Assembly (NCBI GenBank): GCA_030655675.1
Contig: JAUSPM010000048.1
Location: forward strand, 1 to 10,961
Source of the DNA: Methanosarcinaceae archaeon
Lineage (GTDB): Archaea > Halobacteriota > Methanosarcinia > Methanosarcinales > Methanosarcinaceae
Length of the DNA: 10,961 nt
Reading direction: 5' to 3'
Shown here: positions 6,860-10,961 of the stretch, in pieces
Layout of the letters: each line of letters begins with the position of its first letter
Position numbering within the stretch: position 1 is the first letter of the stretch
Notes under the pieces: generated by a model
What the model was told of the DNA's origin: nothing
Databases searched by the model: none
The model's input: the letters and a program-made list of their open reading frames with translations, nothing else
Made by a program: the position numbers and the translations under genes

Positions 6860-7666
6860 ATGATCATCGGAGCTTCATCTTTTGCTGGCACCATCCAAGA
6901 AATTAAAAACGAGGTACAATCAGTTGAGTTGTACATTCCGAAACTAGGATTGTACAAAAACCTTCAATTGCAGGATGGGGTACTGGATGGCATCATGGAT
7001 GCTTTGTCAACCAGTGACCTTGCAACCTCGATCCATGCTCCCTATTTTGCCGATGTTCCAACGTACCCAAAGGAACTTGTTGTTGATACTGCCAACATGG
7101 ATCGCACACATTTTCGACTGATGGAAGAATCTATTGAACTTGCGAACCGATTGAATTCAAAAGTTGTAGTGATACACCCCGGACGGATAAACGGCAACCG
7201 AGCATTGTCATTTTCAAATATGGTCAAAAATCTGAAAGAACTTGCATCAACCGCTCATGACTATGGTGTCATGCTAGGTCTTGAGAATAAGGAAGGCACA
7301 GATCCCGGGAATTTGTGCTGCAACACTGCTGAATTGCTGGAAGCAGTCAAGGCAGTGGATTCATCCAATCTTGGTGTAACATTTGATGTGGGGCATGCAA
7401 ACCTTACGTGCGGCGGTGTTTCTGAAAAAGTGAGAAAATTTGCAAAGGATCTTAATGGGTATGTCGTTCATATTCACCTGCATGATAATTATGGTGTGTG
7501 GACAAATGAATATGCAGGAGATATGCACATGGCACCGGGCAGTGGAACTGTGGATTTCTCAGTTATAAATGAAATATCAGATTATCGTGGCATCTATAAT
7601 CTGGAGGTATTTTCAATTGATGATATCGTTTCTGGAAAAAACATAATCTTTAAAGTACACGCATGA
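6860..7666 (+). CDS. Sugar phosphate isomerase/epimerase (AP endonuclease family 2 TIM barrel)
   Basis: The 268-residue protein has the xylose-isomerase-like TIM-barrel pattern. Probable metal ligands and active-site positions fall at the expected places: H59 (SIHAPY), H106 (VVVIHPGR), E142 (LGLENKEG), D176 and H179 (VTFDVGHAN), H204/H206/H208 (VVHIHLHDN), H223 with the PGSGTVDF loop, and E249 (NLEVF). This set fits both endonuclease IV-like DNA repair enzymes and sugar-phosphate isomerases or epimerases. At 268 residues either is possible, and the general family is safer than a substrate. There is no ribosome binding site before the ATG, suggesting a leaderless message. It is divergent from the U32 operon and convergent with the stress-protein gene. 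Confidence 0.85.
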   Translation: MIIGASSFAGTIQEIKNEVQSVELYIPKLGLYKNLQLQDGVLDGIMDALSTSDLATSIHAPYFADVPTYPKELVVDTANMDRTHFRLMEESIELANRLNSKVVVIHPGRINGNRALSFSNMVKNLKELASTAHDYGVMLGLENKEGTDPGNLCCNTAELLEAVKAVDSSNLGVTFDVGHANLTCGGVSEKVRKFAKDLNGYVVHIHLHDNYGVWTNEYAGDMHMAPGSGTVDFSVINEISDYRGIYNLEVFSIDDIVSGKNIIFKVHA

Positions 7667-7692
7667 CCGAAAGTTATAGAAGATATCACTTT

Positions 7693-8106
7693 TTAGATAT
7701 TGTAATTGGGTGGCACCACAAGGACAAGTCTTTCAGAGGTCTGCAGTACTTTTTCGGTCACTGATCCCATGATCTTTTTAAGGCCGGTTTTGCCCTGGGT
7801 TCCCATTACAATCTTGTCAACGTCCCTTTGGTTCGCAATGGCTACAATTGTCTCAGGAGCATTTCCATCTTCAACAATACATTCTATGTGAGATTCATCA
7901 CACCCGAGATTTATCAGGATTTCGCGAACAGATGAAAGTATGCCCTCTGCACCTTCATCACGCCATTTTTTTCTTTCAATTCCTGTATCTGTGACCACGT
8001 GGAGCAATAAAATATCATAGTCTTTTTGTTCCACTGCCATTTTACCTGCAACTTTTGCAGCATTGGTGGAATAATCCGACCCATCGATTGGAATTAGAAA
8101 TTTCAT
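7693..8106 (-). CDS. Universal stress protein (UspA family)
   Basis: A single-domain 137-residue Usp protein, as expected in length. It starts with the beta-1 motif MKFLIPIDGSDYS, with D8 contacting the nucleotide in ATP-binding members. It ends with the nucleotide loop GTQGKTGLKKIMGSVTEKV (residues 102-120), then the closing strand LVLVVP. The ATP-binding consensus is G-2x-G-9x-G-S/T; here the second spacing is eight residues (G105 to G114), one shorter than usual. ATP binding is therefore likely but not certain. The role is a stress-related small-molecule-binding protein. It converges with the TIM-barrel gene, whose stop is 26 bases away, and diverges from the next gene across a 100-base spacer. 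Confidence 0.93.
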   Translation of the reverse strand: MKFLIPIDGSDYSTNAAKVAGKMAVEQKDYDILLLHVVTDTGIERKKWRDEGAEGILSSVREILINLGCDESHIECIVEDGNAPETIVAIANQRDVDKIVMGTQGKTGLKKIMGSVTEKVLQTSERLVLVVPPNYNI

Positions 8107-8156
8107 TTCATACTTGAATTAAAGTTAAATATTTTAAAGATATTGGAATCATTGTG

Positions 8157-8200
8157 AATGTAAAACATTGGTTGCAATACAAATAAATTATGCAGGGTGA
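8157..8200 (+). promoter_or_regulatory. Divergent spacer: small dyad and ribosome binding site
   Basis: In the spacer between the stress-protein gene and the gene at 8207 there is a dyad AATGT-AAA-ACATT (8157-8169). An AGGGTGA sequence at 8194-8200 lies six bases before the ATG at 8207 and supports that start. The dyad could be an operator; that is inference only. Confidence 0.4.
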
Positions 8201-8206
8201 TACACA

Positions 8207-8674
8207 ATGAACAGATACCAAAAATTCAAAAAAATGGATAACAAGAGTTATTCTGATGTAACTCGTTTTTTAAAACAGACAACGCATCTAACCGCACGCG
8301 AATGGATGATCGCCCGGCTTTGTGCGGATTTTAAGAACAGTTCAAACCAGTCAGAGATGACATGGATCGGTGAGAATCTTCCTGATCTTGTACCTTTCAT
8401 GGATGAACCATATTCACGACAGGAAGTGTCAAATGCCCATGCAACTTTCAAAAAAAAGGTACAGCGAAGCGGCAATACGTTTTTCTATGCATATTATGCA
8501 GGCCTGATCAGCAAGGATGAGATGATATCAATTATCCATAAGATGGTATCCGATATTCAATATCTGATTGAAACCGAAGGTGGGGAAGTCTCAGATGAAC
8601 ATGCAACAGAGGTTCAGCAGGTTATTGCAGATGTGCTCCGCAGGATGAATCTTTCAATGTACGGTGATGAATGA
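8207..8674 (+). CDS. Conserved archaeal protein, DUF5806-like
   Basis: The 155-residue protein starts with MNRYQKFKKMDNKSYSDVTR. It continues with the strongly patterned segments HLTAREWMIARLCADF, MTWIGENLPDLVPFMDEPYS and SGNTFFYAYYAGLISKDEM. From memory these resemble the uncharacterised DUF5806 family found in haloarchaea and methanogens; a profile search was not possible here. There are no membrane spans, no signal peptide and one cysteine (C39). The C-terminal half is helical and acidic. The start is supported by an AGGGTGA ribosome binding site six bases upstream. It is monocistronic; the next 363 bases hold no gene on either strand. Function is unknown. Confidence 0.85.
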   Translation: MNRYQKFKKMDNKSYSDVTRFLKQTTHLTAREWMIARLCADFKNSSNQSEMTWIGENLPDLVPFMDEPYSRQEVSNAHATFKKKVQRSGNTFFYAYYAGLISKDEMISIIHKMVSDIQYLIETEGGEVSDEHATEVQQVIADVLRRMNLSMYGDE

Positions 8675-8790
8675 TACATAAAAACTGTTATGATACGCGA
8701 TCAACATTGACATATTTGTTAATCTAACTGTATTTGCATATCTTTGGCGAGATTACTGCGCAAATGATCATTTTTCACCTTAAACCAAAA

Positions 8791-9012
8791 CCAATACAAC
8801 CGCCGGAGGCGGCACGTTTTCACGCTACTGATCGTATGCAATTATTCACATTGTTCAAATTAATAGTAATGCATAATTTAAAATTAAAAGCTATCGATTC
8901 CGCGAAAATTGCGCCAATATCTCTTATACAATTCATTTTGTCCATTAAATGCAAAAAGAGGAAGATTTCATTGATGATAATGGGGCGTGCCGCCTGCGGC
9001 GGTTCGAATTGG
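8791..9012. repeat. Pair of GC-rich palindromes in inverted orientation, possible MITE-like element
   Basis: The spacer from 8675 to 9037 holds no convincing gene. It contains AACCGCCGGAGGCGGCACG (8798-8816) and CGTGCCGCCTGCGGCGGTT (8986-9004). The second is the reverse complement of the first at 18 of 19 bases. The match continues outward, with CCAAT at 8791 and ATTGG ending at 9012, so the arms are about 26 bases. Each arm is also a small palindrome (CCGCC-N3-GGCGG). Between them lie about 170 bases of AT-rich sequence. It could be a short non-autonomous element with terminal inverted repeats, or two copies of an intergenic hairpin repeat. No clear target-site duplication is visible. Confidence 0.6.
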
Positions 9013-9037
9013 CGTCAAAAACTGCTAAAAAATACAT

Positions 9038-9193
9038 TTAACTGATATCATCAATGAGTTTTTCCAAAACATCATCTGGAAGTTGCTTTGCCAGATCGAT
9101 CTTTTTGACGCAGTGCGTTTTGATCCCTCGACTTTTCGCTTCTTCTCTTAATGCTTTTGCACTGATGTTTTTCACAATTTCTTCAAGATCCAT
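9038..9193 (-). CDS. Small protein, SAP/HeH-like
   Basis: The reading frame is open further upstream, but the ATG at 9193 is the best start. It is preceded by AAGGAGT at a suitable distance, and using the longer frame would overlap the neighbouring gene. The resulting 51-residue protein, beginning MDLEEIVKNISAKALREEAK, has the helix-turn-helix-like pattern of SAP/HeH domains. That pattern is a leucine-rich first helix, the segment AKSRGIKTHCVKKIDLAKQL, and a short final helix. Such domains usually bind DNA or RNA. It begins 37 bases after the stop of the 87-residue gene on the same strand, so the two may be co-transcribed. The SAP assignment is by eye and moderate. Confidence 0.6.
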   Translation of the reverse strand: MDLEEIVKNISAKALREEAKSRGIKTHCVKKIDLAKQLPDDVLEKLIDDIS

Positions 9194-9230
9194 TATATTA
9201 CTCCTTGAAATATGGTTGAATTTATCGTTA

Positions 9231-9494
9231 TCATATTCGGCAAAGCGGTGAATTGCGATACTGTTCAAGCATGAATTTATCAAATCGCCTGAGGTAACGT
9301 GCCTGTATTTTTGAAACGTACAGTATGTTATCACCAATCTCGATCTTTATATCGGATTCTTTAGCGGGTTTAAGTTCGATCGGTACTATAACAGGTCCTC
9401 CGCATGTTGTGCAGACCCTAAAATCCTTCTTGTTTTCAATTATGTATGATTCAATCTCAGGATCGATTACAAAACCGTTTTTTGTGCGAATCAT
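9231..9494 (-). CDS. Uncharacterised small CxxC protein
   Basis: I do not recognise this 87-residue soluble protein. It contains one C28-TT-C31 pair (FRVCTTCGGPVIVPIEL) and a third cysteine at residue 85 (SPLCRI). The first half is like a small zinc-ribbon half-site, and the second is basic and aromatic (ARYLRRFDKFMLEQYRN, residues 65-81). A dimer could complete a four-cysteine metal site; that is inference. A TATA box matching TTTATATA lies on the minus strand near 9527-9520, placing the transcript start close to the ATG at 9494. With no ribosome binding site this suggests a leaderless message. It is divergent from SRP19 and likely co-transcribed with the SAP-like gene downstream. Confidence 0.75.
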   Translation of the reverse strand: MIRTKNGFVIDPEIESYIIENKKDFRVCTTCGGPVIVPIELKPAKESDIKIEIGDNILYVSKIQARYLRRFDKFMLEQYRNSPLCRI

Positions 9495-9517
9495 GTTATT
9501 GCATTTAGTTCAAGAAA

Positions 9518-9530
9518 CTATATAAATATG
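9518..9530 (-). promoter_or_regulatory. TATA box (box A) for the 87-residue gene
   Basis: The minus strand reads CATATTTATATAG, containing TTTATATA, a close match to the methanogen box A. It sits about 25-30 bases before the start codon at 9494, the spacing expected for a short or absent leader. Because it is AT-symmetric it could also serve the divergent SRP19 gene. Confidence 0.5.
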
Positions 9531-9579
9531 GCTTTGGACCAACTTTAAATTAAATGAATCCCAATATGTGATTATGTTA

Positions 9580-9867
9580 ATGCGCGAAAGGGGTAAATTG
9601 GTGATATGGCCTGCATATCTTGACCTTACAAATTCAAGAAAGGATGGCAGGATACTATCAAAAAAGAACTCGATAAAAGAGCCTGAACTCGTGGAGATCG
9701 AAAAAGCCGCTGCGAAGTTGGGATTGAATCCTGAGGTAGAGGCTGATAAAGCATATCCAAAATCCTGGTGGGAAGTAAGTGGCAGGGTACTTGTCGATAA
9801 AAATGGTCCAAAAACCTTGATTGCAAAGCAGATAGCAGAAGGCATCAAACAGATGCGTGCAAAATAA
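9580..9867 (+). CDS. srp19: Signal recognition particle 19 kDa protein
   Basis: SRP19 binds the tips of helices 6 and 8 of archaeal 7S RNA and prepares it for SRP54, so it serves membrane-protein targeting. The first 20 residues from the chosen start are MRERGKLVIWPAYLDLTNSR. The RILSKKNSIKEP and KAYPKSWWEVSGRVLVDKNG segments are diagnostic. GTG and ATG codons at 9568 and 9574 give slightly longer frames. The ATG at 9580 (95 residues) matches the usual SRP19 N-terminus best. No clear ribosome binding site precedes it. A T-rich run (TCTTTTTTTATATG, about 9890-9903) follows but has no obvious hairpin. Confidence 0.95.
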   Translation: MRERGKLVIWPAYLDLTNSRKDGRILSKKNSIKEPELVEIEKAAAKLGLNPEVEADKAYPKSWWEVSGRVLVDKNGPKTLIAKQIAEGIKQMRAK

Positions 9868-9944
9868 ATTACAACGCTGTTGCCAATTATCTTTTTTTAT
9901 ATGAATTTTACAAATATTTCGACATAATAAAACGAGGAAAAAAT

Positions 9945-10742
9945 ATGGAAAAAAAAGATCATGTAATTATTGTATTAGTCGGAATCACCATTCTTCTCGC
10001 AGGTCTGGTATTCTTTAATCCTGGAGATAATTCCAATAGTGCACCAGTGCCACAATCTTCAGCGCCATCAGCACAGACACCAGTCCAATACAAATCCCTG
10101 TCTTCCGTACCGTCTCCTGTGGTAAACCCAGACCTTGCAGATTATTTCCCTACTGACCTTAAACTGAATGGACTTTTAGGGATCAACACTTTCCCCACAT
10201 CCATCCAGGATGATCTTGGACCGGATGCTGACTATTATTTAAATTCGGTTGTTGCAAGTGATGCTGTTCTCTTTATTGACTCAGATGCATCAACAAACAC
10301 CTTTGTTCAATATGAGGTATATAAATTCAAAGATGCTGCATCAGCTGCTGAATTGCTTAATCTCTACAAATCAAACTGGAATGTGCAGAATTTAGTGTAT
10401 TCAGGATTGAATATGTGGGTATGGAATGGTTTTATCCAACAGGATACAGCGCCATATCCTGCATCAGTTCCAGTATACTGGGATGAATCTACACAAAAAG
10501 CATTTTTACCGGTTTCACGGCAAGGCGAGGTTATAATTTCACAACTTGGTTCTAGTCTGTATTGTAACCATGGTGAGATGAGTGTTGGTGAATATTTCAT
10601 AATGATCGATGTGCATGCCCCAAAAAATTCAGTTGATCAGATATCACGGGAGATATGGGAAGAAGTATTGAATGATATCAGCGTTGATGATGGTAATTCA
10701 ACAACTACTGACACCATTTTTTCTTCGATGTCAGGACAATAG
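9945..10742 (+). CDS. Membrane-anchored surface protein of unknown function
   Basis: The 265-residue protein has a charged N-terminus, a single membrane span at about residues 7-24 (VIIVLVGITILLAGLVFF), and a Ser/Pro/Ala/Gln-rich linker (residues 30-60). A globular domain of about 190 residues follows. No lipobox cysteine follows the span, so it is a signal-anchor or cleaved secreted protein rather than a lipoprotein. The acidic outside domain has one cysteine (C207) and several Asp-rich turns (LGPDADYY, IDSDAST). The start has GAGG at 9934-9937 and a TATA-like TTTATATG near 9895-9902. I recognise no domain. A terminator overlaps the stop codon. Confidence 0.8.
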   Translation: MEKKDHVIIVLVGITILLAGLVFFNPGDNSNSAPVPQSSAPSAQTPVQYKSLSSVPSPVVNPDLADYFPTDLKLNGLLGINTFPTSIQDDLGPDADYYLNSVVASDAVLFIDSDASTNTFVQYEVYKFKDAASAAELLNLYKSNWNVQNLVYSGLNMWVWNGFIQQDTAPYPASVPVYWDESTQKAFLPVSRQGEVIISQLGSSLYCNHGEMSVGEYFIMIDVHAPKNSVDQISREIWEEVLNDISVDDGNSTTTDTIFSSMSGQ

Positions 10743-10765
10743 ACAGGATTTTTCCTGTCTTTTTT
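10741..10765 (+). terminator. Intrinsic terminator overlapping the stop of the surface-protein gene
   Basis: An 8 bp stem AGACAGGA/TCCTGTCT with a TTTT loop (10741-10760) is followed by a T run to 10765. The TAG stop codon occupies 10740-10742, so its last two bases are part of the stem. This is the same arrangement as at the end of mtrH. Confidence 0.75.
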
Positions 10766-10826
10766 GGATCTCCTCAACATTAAGTGGGTTTTATTCAAAA
10801 ACACTAAAAATCAATAAATATTTTAA

Positions 10827-10895
10827 AACCGCAGAGCACGCGGAGAGCGCTGAGGGAAAATACAACTCTCTGCGACCTCAGCGCCCTATGCGGTT
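10827..10895. repeat. GC-rich dyad repeat with CGCAGAG/CTCTGCG motifs
   Basis: In AT-rich flanks there is a 69-base GC-rich block. It has outer arms AACCGC (10827) and GCGGTT (to 10895), and inner arms GCGCTGAGG (10847-10855) and CCTCAGCGC (10876-10884). An alternative pairing joins CGCAGAG (10830-10836) with CTCTGCG (10868-10874). From general memory, similar CGCAGAG-type intergenic repeats occur in many methanogen and bacterial genomes; this was not searched. Nothing here looks coding. The rest of the right end (10766-10961) is AT-rich and otherwise featureless. Confidence 0.6.
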
Positions 10896-10961
10896 ATTTT
10901 TTTATGACTGATTATCATGCAATTCAATTATTAGAAAATATCTTATATATTTGTCAAAATT

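Noticed and set aside
7676..7700. Possible bidirectional terminator (ATATC...GATAT) between convergent genes
   Set aside because: The stem is only 5 AT-rich base pairs and overlaps the end of the stress-protein gene; too weak to report as a feature.
8981..9015. GGTTCGAAT resembling a tRNA T-loop
   Set aside because: The flanking bases do not form the 5 bp T stem, and no acceptor, D or anticodon arms can be placed around it. It is part of the GC-rich palindrome.
8734..9045. Open frame of 103 codons on the plus strand
   Set aside because: It runs through both GC-rich palindromes, has no ribosome binding site and no protein-like pattern, and its tail overlaps the SAP-like gene. It is most likely a chance frame.
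10672..10911. Plus-strand frame of 79 codons at the right end
   Set aside because: It starts inside the surface-protein gene and crosses the terminator and the GC-rich repeat, so it is not a plausible gene.

Overview
The window comes from a methanogenic archaeon, almost certainly of the Methanosarcinales and probably the Methanosarcinaceae. The evidence is a complete eight-gene mtr operon in the order E-D-C-B-A-F-G-H, archaeal TATA-type promoters, an SRP19 gene and AT-rich spacers. I cannot fix the genus from sequence alone; a methylotrophic genus such as Methanococcoides or Methanolobus is my best guess.

Layout. Positions 1-140 hold two tandem ~60 bp units of an unusual, symmetrically mismatched palindrome that runs off the left edge. 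From 5112 down to 207 (minus strand) lies mtrEDCBAFGH. It encodes the membrane-bound methyl-tetrahydrosarcinapterin:coenzyme M methyltransferase, the Na+-translocating step of methanogenesis. The genes abut, overlap by 1-4 bases or lie 5-11 bases apart, and the operon ends in a hairpin built over the mtrH stop codon. Upstream is a 239-base leader with several dyads. Upstream of that, on the same strand and ending in its own terminator, is a two-gene operon: a cysteine-rich U32-peptidase-like protein and a 128-residue protein with a CxC/CxxC pattern.

From 6860 the region becomes a string of small single-gene or two-gene units. These are a sugar-phosphate isomerase/AP-endonuclease-type TIM barrel (+), a universal stress protein (-), and a DUF5806-like conserved archaeal protein (+). 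A 363-base spacer follows, carrying two GC-rich palindromes in inverted orientation. Next come a leaderless-looking 87-residue CxxC protein followed by a 51-residue SAP-like protein (both -), SRP19 (+), and a membrane-anchored, outward-facing protein of unknown function (+). The last has an intrinsic terminator overlapping its stop codon. The right end carries a GC-rich dyad repeat rich in CGCAGAG/CTCTGCG motifs.

How the genes work together. The mtr genes form one enzyme: MtrH loads the methyl group onto the corrinoid carried by MtrA. MtrCDE with the single-span subunits B, F and G form the membrane part that couples methyl transfer to coenzyme M with Na+ export. The other genes are housekeeping or uncharacterised, and nothing in the sequence ties them functionally to Mtr apart from proximity. 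No CRISPR array, transposase, rRNA or tRNA gene was found.
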